Shown piece by piece: positions 16,457-25,402 of a DNA stretch of 64,000 bases. The position numbers and the translations under genes are program-made. The notes under the pieces were generated by a model, which worked only from the letters and a program-made list of their open reading frames with translations, did no database searches and was not told where the DNA came from. Origin of the DNA: Lentibacillus siamensis (GTDB lineage Bacteria; Bacillota; Bacilli; Bacillales; Amphibacillaceae); the NCBI RefSeq assembly GCF_039522605.1, contig NZ_BAAADS010000018.1, positions 248,001-312,000 on the forward strand, given 5' to 3'. How positions within the stretch are numbered: position 1 is the stretch's first letter; each line of letters begins with the position of its first letter.

Positions 16457-16576
16457 CGATTAAACAGTCTTTCCTTTCCATACGTCCAAAACTTTAGTAA
16501 AATAGATAGAAGGTACATTGGAAGGTTCATTTAATGCAATTTAAGAAACTTTACCTGAAAAATTTGGTGATAATGA

Positions 16577-16795
16577 ATGCATGAAGAAGTAGAAATAAAT
16601 ACAGATTTTATTACACTCGGCCAATTTATAAAATTAATTAATATTTTGGAATCGGGCGGAATGGTTAAAGGGTTTTTGCAAGAGCAGGGAGCCCTCGTTA
16701 ATAACGAGCTGGAACACCGCCGCGGCAGAAAGCTTTACCCAAATGATATAATTGAAATAGAACATGTCGGCTCTTATAAAGTCGTCAAGGATTAA
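16577..16795 (+). CDS. yaaA: S4-domain RNA-binding protein YaaA (RlbA)
   Basis: A 72-residue protein with an S4 fold: TLGQFIKLINILESGGMVKGFLQEQGALVNNELEHRRGRKLYPNDIIEI, where the G-hydrophobic-G-ALVN pattern and RRGRKL match the family. It is found between dnaN and recF throughout Bacillales and has been connected with large-subunit assembly. ATG at 16577 follows GGTGATAATGA. Its stop lies 15 bp from the recF start, so the two are co-translated. Confidence 0.92.
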   Translation: MHEEVEINTDFITLGQFIKLINILESGGMVKGFLQEQGALVNNELEHRRGRKLYPNDIIEIEHVGSYKVVKD

Positions 16796-16810
16796 TTGTG
16801 GTGATTTTTG

Positions 16811-17923
16811 ATGCACATTGAAAAGTTAAAAATTAAAAATTTCCGCAATTACTCCCAATTGGATATAACGTTCGATGACAAAGTAAATGTGATTATCGGT
16901 GAAAATGCTCAGGGTAAAACAAATTTGATGGAAGCAATCTATCTGCTGGCTTTTACGAAATCACACCGCACCCCAAGGGGAAAAGAGCTGATTCAATGGG
17001 AACAGGATTATGCTAAAATAGAGGGCAGGATAACAAAACGCAGCCAATCTTTTCCGCTTGAAATTGTGTTGTCAGGAAAAGGGAAAAAAGCAAAACTCAA
17101 CCGGCTGGAACAACGGCGACTCAGTGACTATATTGGGGCACTGAATGTTGTCATGTTTGCACCGGAAGATTTGACACTGGTCAAGGGGCCGCCTCAAATA
17201 CGCAGACGTTTTATCGATATGGAATTGGGACAGATTCAGCCAAGCTATATCTACCATCTGGGACAATATCAAAAAATACTGCGCCAGCGTAACCACTTAT
17301 TGAAACAGATTCAGCGGAATCATCAGGTGGACCGTACAATGCTGGATGTACTGACGGAACAGCTGACGGAGCATGCAAGTCCATTGCTTGAGCGAAGATT
17401 TGTGTTTCTTGACCTGCTTCGAAAATGGGCCCGTCCGATACATTACGGGATAAGCCGTGAACTGGAAAAGCTTGATATTGAGTATGCTCCAACGATTGAC
17501 GTATCGGAAACCGCTGAAAAGGGAACAATAGAGAGTATCTATCGCAAAAAGTTTCAGGAAATACAAGAAAAAGAGATTGAACGCGGAACTACTTTAATCG
17601 GACCACACCGGGATGACCTTATTTTTTATGTCAATCATAAAAATGTACAAACGTATGGATCACAAGGCCAGCAGCGCACTGCAGCCTTATCTGTAAAGCT
17701 TGCAGAAATAGAATTAATCTACAATGAAGTTGGTGAATACCCGGTATTGCTGCTTGACGATGTGCTGAGTGAATTGGATGATTTCCGGCAATCCCATTTA
17801 TTAAATACAATACAAGGCAAGATACAAACCTTTGTATCCACAACCAGTGTCAAAGGAATTAATCATGAAACACTGCAGGAAGCGGAACTTTTCCGTGTGG
17901 AAGATGGAAAAGTATTTACATAG
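16811..17923 (+). CDS. recF: DNA replication and repair protein RecF
   Basis: A 370-residue SMC-like ATPase. It starts MHIEKLKIKNFRNYSQLDI, with Walker A GENAQGKTNLMEAIY (about residues 30-44), ABC-type signature region YGSQGQQRTAALSVKLAE, and Walker B VLLLDDVLSELD. RecF loads RecA at gaps with RecO and RecR. The ATG at 16811 (after GTGGTGA) is preferred over the TTG three bases upstream. Length equals that of B. subtilis RecF. Confidence 0.97.
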   Translation: MHIEKLKIKNFRNYSQLDITFDDKVNVIIGENAQGKTNLMEAIYLLAFTKSHRTPRGKELIQWEQDYAKIEGRITKRSQSFPLEIVLSGKGKKAKLNRLEQRRLSDYIGALNVVMFAPEDLTLVKGPPQIRRRFIDMELGQIQPSYIYHLGQYQKILRQRNHLLKQIQRNHQVDRTMLDVLTEQLTEHASPLLERRFVFLDLLRKWARPIHYGISRELEKLDIEYAPTIDVSETAEKGTIESIYRKKFQEIQEKEIERGTTLIGPHRDDLIFYVNHKNVQTYGSQGQQRTAALSVKLAEIELIYNEVGEYPVLLLDDVLSELDDFRQSHLLNTIQGKIQTFVSTTSVKGINHETLQEAELFRVEDGKVFT

Positions 17924-18089
17924 GCAGATAAGAATGTATAAAACATAAACATTCTTACTGCATAAGTGCAACTATGGCCGTCACCTAAAAGCTTGCACTC
18001 AAGAGCATAAGGGCTTCTAAGAAAGCACAAAACGCTTTCATAAGATTCCCTTTAATGACAACCAAGTTTTCTAAACGTGGAGGAATACG

Positions 18090-18374
18090 ATGTTTATTCA
18101 CATTGGCAATGATAATGTTGTTCAATCAAAAGATGTCATAACCATTATCGATCGCAATGTTGTGTCGTCTTCAACGATTATGGAAGAAATGATGGACAAC
18201 ATGGGGAAACAGGAAAAAGTCTTTGGGCCGACAGATAAAGCAAAATCAGTAGTTATTACAAATGAACAAATATATTTCAGTTCATTATCGGTTTCGACAC
18301 TAAAGAAAAGGGCCAGCATGATTTCAATGATAAGTAAACTGGAAGATTTTTCAGATGAGCTGGAAGAAGAATAA
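18090..18374 (+). CDS. remB: DUF370 extracellular matrix/biofilm regulator RemB (YaaB)
   Basis: A 94-residue protein beginning MFIHIGNDNVVQSKDVITIID. A central SVVITNEQIYFSSLSVSTLKKRAS matches the DUF370 signature. RemB in B. subtilis activates matrix genes alongside the unlinked DNA-binding RemA. The position between recF and gyrB is diagnostic. GGAGG lies 7 bp before the ATG. The 166-bp gap upstream of it holds no gene that I can see. Confidence 0.9.
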   Translation: MFIHIGNDNVVQSKDVITIIDRNVVSSSTIMEEMMDNMGKQEKVFGPTDKAKSVVITNEQIYFSSLSVSTLKKRASMISMISKLEDFSDELEEE

Positions 18375-18403
18375 AGGTTTACAAGGAAACGTGGGTGAAA
18401 AAA

Positions 18404-20326
18404 ATGTCAGATGAAAAAATTAGAAATGAACAAGCGTACAATGCTGATCAAATTCAAGTGCTTGAAGGTTTGGAAGCAGTCCGGAAAAGGCCTGGTATGT
18501 ATATCGGATCAACAAGTGAGCGGGGATTGCATCATCTTGTATGGGAAATTGTTGACAACAGTATTGACGAGGCGCTGGCAGGCTATTGTGATCACATTCA
18601 GGTCATCATTGAAAAAGACAATAGTATTACAGTCAAAGATAATGGACGCGGTATTCCAGTTGGTATTCAGAAAAAAACCGGAAAACCGGCACTGGAAGTT
18701 ATTATGACTGTACTGCATGCCGGCGGTAAATTCGGCGGCGGGGGCTATAAAGTCTCTGGTGGACTCCATGGAGTTGGTGCTTCTGTTGTTAATGCACTTT
18801 CCAGCAATTTAGAGGTATATGTCCACCTGAATGGAAAAATACACTTTTTAGGTTTTGAAAAAGGAGTTCCTCAAGGTGAAATTGAAGTTATCGGGGATAC
18901 AGACATTACCGGGACTGTTACACATTTTAAGCCTGATCCGGAAATTTTCACGGAATCAAGAAGCTACGACTTTGAACGGCTTGAACAGCGTGTGCGTGAG
19001 CTGGCATTTTTAAATAAAGGCATTAAGATCTCGCTTGAAGATAAGCGGACTGATGAAGAGCCAGTTACGTATCATTATGAAGGCGGAATCAGTTCGTATG
19101 CGGAATACATTAACAGTACACGTGAAGTGCTTCATGAACCGTTTTATGCAGAAACAGAGGAACAGCAAATCACAGTGGAAGTCGCCATTCAGTACAATGA
19201 CGGCTTTGCCAGCAATATTTTTTCGTATGCGAATAATATCCACACCATCGAAGGCGGGACACATGAATCCGGCTTTAAAACCGGTTTAACCCGTGTGATT
19301 AATGATTATGCTCGTAAAAACAGCATGTTTAAAGAAAGTGACCCGAATCTGACCGGTGATGATGTTCGTGAAGGATTAACTGCAATTATCTCAATCAAGC
19401 ATCCCGACCCGCAGTTTGAAGGACAGACGAAAACAAAACTCGGCAACAGTGAAGTCCGGACGGTTACCGACGCAGCATTCAGTGAATCCTTTTCCAAATT
19501 TCTGTTTGAAAATCCAGATGTAGCCAAAATTGTTGTGGAAAAAGGACTGATGGCTTCACGGGCCCGTATGGCTGCCAAAAAAGCACGTGAACTGACCCGA
19601 AGAAAGAGTGCGTTGGAAGTTTCCAATCTGCCCGGTAAACTGGCTGATTGTTCATCAAAAAATGCTGAAATCAGTGAGTTATATATTGTAGAGGGTGACT
19701 CTGCCGGCGGTTCGGCAAAACAAGGCCGGGATCGTCATTTTCAGGCAATCCTTCCATTGCGTGGTAAAATTTTAAACGTGGAAAAAGCACGGTTGGACAG
19801 AATTTTATCCAACAATGAAGTCCGGGCTATGATTACGGCGCTGGGAACCGGTATTGGCGAGGAATTTGATTTGTCGAAAGCAAGGTATCACAAAGTCATT
19901 ATTATGACTGATGCAGACGTTGATGGTGCACATATCCGTACCTTACTATTAACCTTTTTCTATCGATATATGCGTCCATTGCTTGAACAAGGTTATATAT
20001 ATATTGCACAGCCGCCGCTCTATAAAGTTCAGCAAGGCAAAGCGGCCCATTATGTTTACAATGATGCAGCGCTGGATGAACTGCTGGAAGAACTTCCGAA
20101 AACACCGAAACCCGGCCTGCAGCGCTACAAAGGTTTGGGTGAGATGAACGCAACCCAGCTTTGGGAGACGACAATGGACCCAGATACACGTACACTGCTT
20201 CAGGTTAATCTGACTGACGCAATTGATGCTGATCAGATTTTTGATATGCTAATGGGCGATAAAGTGGAGCCACGCCGAAACTTTATCCAGGAAAATGCCC
20301 AATACGTGCAGAATCTGGACGTATAA
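18404..20326 (+). CDS. gyrB: DNA gyrase subunit B
   Basis: A 640-residue GyrB. The GHKL ATPase region has IQVLEGLEAVRKRPGMYIGST, EIVDNSIDEALAG (N-box), DNGRGIPV and GGLHGVGASVVNALS. The TOPRIM part has IVEGDSAGG and MTDADVDGAHIRTLL, and the C-terminus has LQRYKGLGEMN...LWETTMDP. It provides ATP hydrolysis for negative supercoiling with GyrA. The ATG at 18404, 7 nt after GGGTG, is preferred to the in-frame GTG at 18395, which is close to or inside the SD. The short gap to gyrA carries a repeat remnant. Confidence 0.98.
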   Translation: MSDEKIRNEQAYNADQIQVLEGLEAVRKRPGMYIGSTSERGLHHLVWEIVDNSIDEALAGYCDHIQVIIEKDNSITVKDNGRGIPVGIQKKTGKPALEVIMTVLHAGGKFGGGGYKVSGGLHGVGASVVNALSSNLEVYVHLNGKIHFLGFEKGVPQGEIEVIGDTDITGTVTHFKPDPEIFTESRSYDFERLEQRVRELAFLNKGIKISLEDKRTDEEPVTYHYEGGISSYAEYINSTREVLHEPFYAETEEQQITVEVAIQYNDGFASNIFSYANNIHTIEGGTHESGFKTGLTRVINDYARKNSMFKESDPNLTGDDVREGLTAIISIKHPDPQFEGQTKTKLGNSEVRTVTDAAFSESFSKFLFENPDVAKIVVEKGLMASRARMAAKKARELTRRKSALEVSNLPGKLADCSSKNAEISELYIVEGDSAGGSAKQGRDRHFQAILPLRGKILNVEKARLDRILSNNEVRAMITALGTGIGEEFDLSKARYHKVIIMTDADVDGAHIRTLLLTFFYRYMRPLLEQGYIYIAQPPLYKVQQGKAAHYVYNDAALDELLEELPKTPKPGLQRYKGLGEMNATQLWETTMDPDTRTLLQVNLTDAIDADQIFDMLMGDKVEPRRNFIQENAQYVQNLDV

Positions 20327-20342
20327 AACAAGTTTTATATCA

Positions 20343-20385
20343 GCGTTGAATAACCGGCGTTAACCAGACGCTTACGCCTTTGTTT
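20343..20385. repeat. Repeat remnant in the gyrB-gyrA gap
   Basis: GTTGAATAACCGGCGTTAAC followed by CAGACGCTTACGCCTTTG resembles the right half of the element at 9280-9330 (GGGCGCTTACGCTTTTC). It is the only insertion in the otherwise compact gyrBA operon. Confidence 0.35.
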
Positions 20386-20406
20386 AATGATTTGGAGGTA
20401 ATTTTA

Positions 20407-22926
20407 ATGGCGGATCAACAACGTCCCAGTGTTACAGAAATAAATATAGGTAAGGAAATGCGCACATCATTCCTGGATTATGCCATGAGTGTCATTGTAT
20501 CACGTGCCCTTCCCGATGTTCGTGATGGAATGAAGCCGGTACATCGCAGGATTTTATATGCCATGAATGACCTTGGAATGCATGCAGATAAGGCTTATAA
20601 AAAGTCCGCACGTATTGTCGGCGAAGTTATTGGTAAATATCACCCGCATGGTGACTCAGCTGTCTATGAAGCAATGGTGCGGATGGCACAGGATTTCAGT
20701 TATCGGAATCCGCTTGTTGACGGCCACGGAAATTTTGGGTCCGTTGATGGTGACTCAGCCGCGGCGATGCGTTACACCGAGGCCCGCATGTCCAAAATTT
20801 CAATGGAACTCTTGCGTGACATCAGTAAGGATACGATTGATTATCAGGATAACTATGACGGAACAGAGCGGGAACCAATGGTATTCCCTGCCCGTTTTCC
20901 GAATTTGCTTGTTAATGGTACATCCGGAATAGCAGTTGGAATGGCAACCAACATCCCCCCGCATAACCTGGGGGAAACAATCGATGGTGTGTTGGCTGTC
21001 AGCCGCAACCCGGAAATTACGATTGACGAACTGATGGAAAACTACATACACGGTCCGGATTTCCCAACATCAGGTGAAATTCTCGGGAGAAGCGGTATCC
21101 GGAAAGCATATGAGACAGGAAAAGGATCGATCACCATCCGAGCAAAAACGAACATCGAAGAACATGCGAATGGTAAATCAACCATTATCGCAACAGAACT
21201 GCCGTACCAGGTTAATAAGGCAAGGCTGATTGAAAAAATCGCTGAGCTTGTCCGGGAAAAGCGGATTGATGGCATCACCGATCTCCGTGATGAGTCCGAT
21301 CGCACCGGACTTCGTGTCGTAATCGAACTGCGGCGCGACGTGAATCCAAATGTTGTTTTGAATAACCTGTATAAATATACGGCACTGCAAACCAGTTTTG
21401 GGATCAACATGCTGGCACTTGTGGATGGAAGGCCGAAAGTTTTGACCATTAAACAATGCCTGGAACATTATCTGGAGCATCAAAAGGAAATTATAAAAAG
21501 GCGGACAGCTTTTGAACTGCGAAAAGCAGAGGCCCGTGCACATATCCTGGAAGGTTTGCGTATTGCATTGGATCATCTTGACGAGGTTATTTCGTTAATC
21601 CGTAATTCCAAAACTGCGGATATTGCACGTGATGGCCTGATGGAACGTTTTGGATTGTCGGAAAAACAATCACAGGCAATTCTGGATATGCGGCTGCAGC
21701 GTCTGACTGGTCTGGAGCGGGAGAAAATTGAGAGTGAATACAACGATCTGATTAAACTGATTGACGAATTGAAGGCTATTTTGGCCAGCGAAGAAAAAGT
21801 GCTGGACATTATCCGTGACGAGTTGACAGCCATTAAGGAAAAATATAATGACACCCGTCGGACAGAAATTGTTGTCGGCGGTGCTGACTTCATTGAGGAT
21901 GAAGACCTGATTCCGGTAGAAAACATCGTGATAACACTCACTCATCAGGGATATATTAAACGCCTGCCAGCTTCCACATACCGAACCCAAAAACGGGGTG
22001 GACGCGGCATTCAGGGAATGGGAACGAACGATGATGATTTTGTGGAACATCTCGTATCTACCTCGACCCACGATACGATTCTATTTTTTACAAACAAAGG
22101 GAAAGTTTATCGTGCGAAGGGGTATGAAGTTCCGGAATTCGGCCGAACAGCAAAAGGGATTCCAATCATTAATCTACTCCGGATTGAGAAAGATGAATGG
22201 ATTAACGCGGTCATTTCCGCTAATGATTTCAGTGAAGACTGGTATTTATTCTTTACGACCAGACACGGAATTTCCAAACGGACCCAGCTGTCACAGTTTG
22301 CCAACATCCGTAAAGGCGGCCTGATTGCGGTGGGACTTCGTGAGGATGATGAACTCATTTCCGTTCGCATGACAGATGGTACAAAGGATATCATGATTGG
22401 TACCAGGAACGGTTATTTAATCCGTTTTCCGGAAGACCAGGTCCGCTCCATGGGAAGGACAGCAGCAGGTGTACGCGGTATATCACTGCGAGGAGATGAT
22501 GAAGTAATCTCCATGGAAATTCTCGAGGAAGGACTGCAGGTGCTGCATGTTACCAATAAAGGCATCGGTAAACGAACCCCTGAAGATCAATACCGGATTA
22601 CCAACCGCGGCGGAAAAGGTATTTTTACCTGTAAACTGGCGGACGAGGACCATGTGGCAGCGATTAAAGCTGTAACAGGCGATGAGGATATTATGCTGAT
22701 AACTATTGCCGGTGTGTTGATTCGTATCCCGGTTTCAGGAATTTCCCAAACAGGCCGAAATACGATTGGTGTCAAACTTATTCGGCTGCACGAAGAAGAG
22801 GGAGTTGCCACAGTGGCAAAAGTGGAACCGGAAGAGGAATTGGAAGAAATTGATGAATCGGGAGCGGATGAATCTGCGAACGAACCAGCAGATGAAACAA
22901 CCCAATCAGACGACAATGAAACGTAA
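20407..22926 (+). CDS. gyrA: DNA gyrase subunit A
   Basis: An 839-residue GyrA. It opens VTEINIGKEMRTSFLDYAMSVIVSRALPDVRDGMKPVHRRILYAM. The quinolone-resistance region is HPHGDSAVYEAMVRMAQDFSYR, with the susceptible-type serine (GDSAVYE), and the catalytic tyrosine is in AAMRYTEARMS. A six-bladed pinwheel C-domain contains the GyrA box QKRGGRGIQG needed for DNA wrapping, and a short acidic tail ends the protein. The ATG at 20407 follows GGAGGT; an upstream in-frame ATG at 20380 would add nine atypical residues. A strong terminator follows. Confidence 0.98.
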   Translation: MADQQRPSVTEINIGKEMRTSFLDYAMSVIVSRALPDVRDGMKPVHRRILYAMNDLGMHADKAYKKSARIVGEVIGKYHPHGDSAVYEAMVRMAQDFSYRNPLVDGHGNFGSVDGDSAAAMRYTEARMSKISMELLRDISKDTIDYQDNYDGTEREPMVFPARFPNLLVNGTSGIAVGMATNIPPHNLGETIDGVLAVSRNPEITIDELMENYIHGPDFPTSGEILGRSGIRKAYETGKGSITIRAKTNIEEHANGKSTIIATELPYQVNKARLIEKIAELVREKRIDGITDLRDESDRTGLRVVIELRRDVNPNVVLNNLYKYTALQTSFGINMLALVDGRPKVLTIKQCLEHYLEHQKEIIKRRTAFELRKAEARAHILEGLRIALDHLDEVISLIRNSKTADIARDGLMERFGLSEKQSQAILDMRLQRLTGLEREKIESEYNDLIKLIDELKAILASEEKVLDIIRDELTAIKEKYNDTRRTEIVVGGADFIEDEDLIPVENIVITLTHQGYIKRLPASTYRTQKRGGRGIQGMGTNDDDFVEHLVSTSTHDTILFFTNKGKVYRAKGYEVPEFGRTAKGIPIINLLRIEKDEWINAVISANDFSEDWYLFFTTRHGISKRTQLSQFANIRKGGLIAVGLREDDELISVRMTDGTKDIMIGTRNGYLIRFPEDQVRSMGRTAAGVRGISLRGDDEVISMEILEEGLQVLHVTNKGIGKRTPEDQYRITNRGGKGIFTCKLADEDHVAAIKAVTGDEDIMLITIAGVLIRIPVSGISQTGRNTIGVKLIRLHEEEGVATVAKVEPEEELEEIDESGADESANEPADETTQSDDNET

Positions 22927-22947
22927 TGGCGTTTCGTTCGTATAATG

Positions 22948-22992
22948 AAGGTGACATGCAAGGAATACTTATTCTTTGCTGTCACCTTTTTA
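22948..22992 (+). terminator. Rho-independent terminator of gyrBA
   Basis: AAGGTGACA / TGTCACCTT, with further inner pairing GCAAGGAATA / TATTCTTTGC, followed by TTTT. It marks the end of the conserved dnaA-gyrA block. Confidence 0.92.
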
Positions 22993-23111
22993 ATTTGGGT
23001 TTTTCAAAATAAAAAGTAAACTTGATATATGGTTCTATATCAACACACAATTACTATAATTGTTTCTCATTAAATCATTCTTTTAATAAAACTACTTAGT
23101 ATTACAATATT

Positions 23112-23139
23112 TTGACAAATGTTAAATTTATATTATAAT
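23112..23139 (+). promoter_or_regulatory. Sigma-A promoter of the secreted-protein/ABC operon
   Basis: TTGACA (23112-23117), a 16-bp spacer and TATAAT (23134-23139): both hexamers are perfect. It lies 43 bp upstream of the first ATG and directly follows the gyrA terminator, so the operon is expected to be strongly and independently transcribed. Confidence 0.85.
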
Positions 23140-23182
23140 AAACTTGTTGGCGCTTACAATTATTTTACCAAGGAGGTCTGAG

Positions 23183-23614
23183 ATGAAGATCGCTAAAAAA
23201 CTGTACATTGTAGTTTTATCTGCAGCAATGGTGTTATCGGTTGGAAGCTTAACAGTATATGCAAATAATTATACAGATACAGCTTTTGATTTTACATTTC
23301 CACCTCAGTCATATAATTCACAGTATACTAATGCTCGAACCAAAACAGATAGCACCTCATCTTACATGAAATTGCGTAATTTGAGTCAATCTAATGTAGC
23401 ATTTTATGCTGAGGTTGTTCATTTTGATTATTCAAGTTTTTCAAAAACGTGGGTATACAAATTTGATAGTGGCGATTTACATCGAGGTAGATACTTGTTA
23501 AATTATGCATTTGAAGACTATGGGCATACTAGGGTTCGGATTGAAGCCGATAGAGCTGTCAGCCCAAATTTAGGTTTTACGGCTGATGGTGTTTGGAGTC
23601 CGGATTCTATTTAA
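23183..23614 (+). CDS. Small secreted protein (DUF2712-like, tentative)
   Basis: A 143-residue protein with a typical Sec signal peptide (MKIAKKLYIVVLSAAMVLSVGSLTVYA; predicted cut near VYA-NN, residue 27). The mature part is about 116 residues, polar, rich in Ser, Tyr and Asn, lacks cysteine and ends TADGVWSPDSI. Layout, with an N-terminal TDTAFDF and a C-terminal tryptophan-containing turn, recalls DUF2712 secreted proteins of Bacillus, but I could not check this. AAGGAGGTCTG precedes the ATG, and the perfect promoter upstream implies high expression. It is first in an operon with an ABC exporter-like set, so it may be the exported, sensed or protected-against product. Confidence 0.75.
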   Translation: MKIAKKLYIVVLSAAMVLSVGSLTVYANNYTDTAFDFTFPPQSYNSQYTNARTKTDSTSSYMKLRNLSQSNVAFYAEVVHFDYSSFSKTWVYKFDSGDLHRGRYLLNYAFEDYGHTRVRIEADRAVSPNLGFTADGVWSPDSI

Positions 23615-23619
23615 CCTGT

Positions 23620-23649
23620 CTGCGGATAGTATGACGATACTATCCGCAG
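23620..23649 (+). promoter_or_regulatory. Perfect 13-bp intercistronic hairpin
   Basis: CTGCGGATAGTAT (23620-23632) and ATACTATCCGCAG (23637-23649) are exact inverted repeats around GACG. No T-run follows, so it is not a standard terminator. The position just after the first stop suggests it stabilises or processes the upstream message so that the secreted protein is made in excess of the membrane proteins. Confidence 0.7.
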
Positions 23650-23692
23650 TTCAATAAGAAGCTATTATAATTTTTTGGATGGAGTTTTTGAA

Positions 23693-24601
23693 ATGAAGAA
23701 AGTTCTTCCTGCAGTGTTTATTTCATTGCTTGCTTTAGCCTTGGTAGGTATTAAATATTATCCTCACGTAGCTCAAAAATTTACGGCTGATGAAAGTAAC
23801 GATTCAATTTCTTTGAGTAAGAGTGATCAATCTGCAGCTAATGCCAACCAAAAACACAAAGACCCTTCTTTGAGCGAAACATATCCATTCGGAAGTATAG
23901 ATGCTGAGAAATTTGCTAAAAAACATCCAAAAAAGTTTAGTATTGTGAAGAAAATGCATTATGCTTGGGATAATTTAAAGAATGTACAGGGTGATTTTGA
24001 ATGGGGATACACTGGAGGAGAGACATTTCACGTATCCTTCTACTTGGATCTGATTGAGGGAAAAAATCGTGCAACTTTAAAAAGGAAAAGTGGAGATAAG
24101 ATTATAGAAATAACTAATCTCCTTTTCAAAGATGGAATCGCTATTCGTCAAAGACCTCGCAAAAATAATTACACAAAACAAAACACAAATAACGATCAGG
24201 GAGACTATTATCATTACTTGCGATGGTCCAATACCATAGTAACAAGTAGTCAGTGGTCTGCGTTTATTTACGATAATTATCCCGATTGGAGTTATCATGT
24301 TGCTGAGGAAAACGGCATGCAAGTATATAAGATTAAAGGGACCATTTCAAAAAGTACGTCAGAAGCGGCGGCAGGGCCTTTCGAAATGACAGTTGCCAAG
24401 AATACTGGTGTGCTTTTGGATTTGAAAACGTTTGGAAATGATAATCAGGTCGACCTCTTTGTAAGAACAAAGAATCTTAAAATTAATGAAGGTATTAAAA
24501 ATGAAAAAGAAGTATTTCAGCTGGATGTTTCAGATGATAAGAAAGTCTCCAATAAAACATTTAATTTAAGTTCAGTTGGCGCCGAAGCTGAGAAAAAGTA
24601 G
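23693..24601 (+). CDS. Membrane-anchored RseB/LolA-like protein
   Basis: A 302-residue protein with one N-terminal hydrophobic helix (MKKVLPAVFISLLALALVGIKYY) and no lipobox, then a polar linker (about 35-60). The outside domain starts KFSIVKKMHYAWDNLKNVQGDFEW. The run HAWDNLKNVQGDF-like, then FYLDLIEGKNRATLKRKSGDKIIEI, and later FEMTVAKNTGVLLDLKTFG, is the pattern of LolA/MucB-RseB folds, which bind lipid or peptide in a half-barrel. It could bind the secreted protein or a membrane component at the outer face. GGATGGAG precedes the ATG at 23693. The function assignment is inference. Confidence 0.65.
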   Translation: MKKVLPAVFISLLALALVGIKYYPHVAQKFTADESNDSISLSKSDQSAANANQKHKDPSLSETYPFGSIDAEKFAKKHPKKFSIVKKMHYAWDNLKNVQGDFEWGYTGGETFHVSFYLDLIEGKNRATLKRKSGDKIIEITNLLFKDGIAIRQRPRKNNYTKQNTNNDQGDYYHYLRWSNTIVTSSQWSAFIYDNYPDWSYHVAEENGMQVYKIKGTISKSTSEAAAGPFEMTVAKNTGVLLDLKTFGNDNQVDLFVRTKNLKINEGIKNEKEVFQLDVSDDKKVSNKTFNLSSVGAEAEKK

Positions 24602-24612
24602 TGGGGAATAAT

Positions 24613-25392
24613 ATGCTTGAATACAAATATTGCACCAAGAAAATGATGTTTTTCAGTATTGGTTATACCCTTGTCATTGCGATACTTAGTACTGTCTATG
24701 CTGCTAACGGGTTCAGCAATTCGTTGTTTGATTACATTGTCAATCTCAGATCAGGCGGAAGTATGAATGTAATTACGTTTTATGTTGGAGTATTGCCAAC
24801 ACTTGCCATTCTGCTTCCAATTTTAATGGATCGGATGGAAAATGACTTTATTATTTCCAGAATAAAAGAAAAGAATAAATTATTGAATCAGCATATAATT
24901 TTTGCAGCAATAATTAGTGTTATTATAATTGTTTTATTGGCAATGACCGGTATAATAGGCTCGTTTGTGGCAGTTGGACATATCCATAATTTGTGGCCGA
25001 CTGAGCAGGGAATGGTCTATCTTATTTTGGAAAATAAAATGCACTTTCCCCTTTATGTAAATCATGTGACAAGTGTGAAGGTTTGGAGCTATTTGCTGAC
25101 TTCGAGATTTTTAGTAACTGTTATAATTGCCTTCATCATCATTTTTTTAAAAACAATATTACGTAATAATATGTATGTATTCTTTGTTTCGCAGATGTTC
25201 TTTTGGATTGATAGTTTTCTTCCTAAAGGATTTAGTCTTTTTACAGGGAAAATACGAACAGGTTTGGATACTTGGTTATCACTCCAGGAACAGTTATTTA
25301 ATTTTGTTTATCTCATTTTAGTAATTGTCATTCTTTATTTAGTTTGCAGACGCTTATATAAAACAAAGGAATTCTATCACAAAATAAATTAG
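24613..25392 (+). CDS. ABC-2-type membrane protein 1
   Basis: A 259-residue integral membrane protein with about six hydrophobic segments (for example FFSIGYTLVIAILSTVYA, VGVLPTLAILLPILM, IIFAAIISVIIIVLLAM, LVTVIIAFIIIFL, FVYLILVIVILYLV). The loops are short and charged, as in ABC-2 permease halves. ATG at 24613 sits behind GGGG; the in-frame GTG at 24601 overlaps the previous stop. No catalytic motif is visible. It is one of four similar-sized membrane proteins encoded in a row before a single ATPase. Confidence 0.7.
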   Translation: MLEYKYCTKKMMFFSIGYTLVIAILSTVYAANGFSNSLFDYIVNLRSGGSMNVITFYVGVLPTLAILLPILMDRMENDFIISRIKEKNKLLNQHIIFAAIISVIIIVLLAMTGIIGSFVAVGHIHNLWPTEQGMVYLILENKMHFPLYVNHVTSVKVWSYLLTSRFLVTVIIAFIIIFLKTILRNNMYVFFVSQMFFWIDSFLPKGFSLFTGKIRTGLDTWLSLQEQLFNFVYLILVIVILYLVCRRLYKTKEFYHKIN

Positions 25393-25402
25393 GTGAACTT
25401 TT

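Noticed and set aside
20567..20932. A 121-codon frame inside gyrA
   Set aside because: Frame-shifted shadow of gyrA; no RBS and no similarity to known proteins.
23183..23614. Lactococcin-972-type bacteriocin
   Set aside because: The mature protein is longer and lacks the characteristic Trp/Gly pattern. The neighbouring membrane proteins do not look like the DUF1430 immunity protein that accompanies that class.
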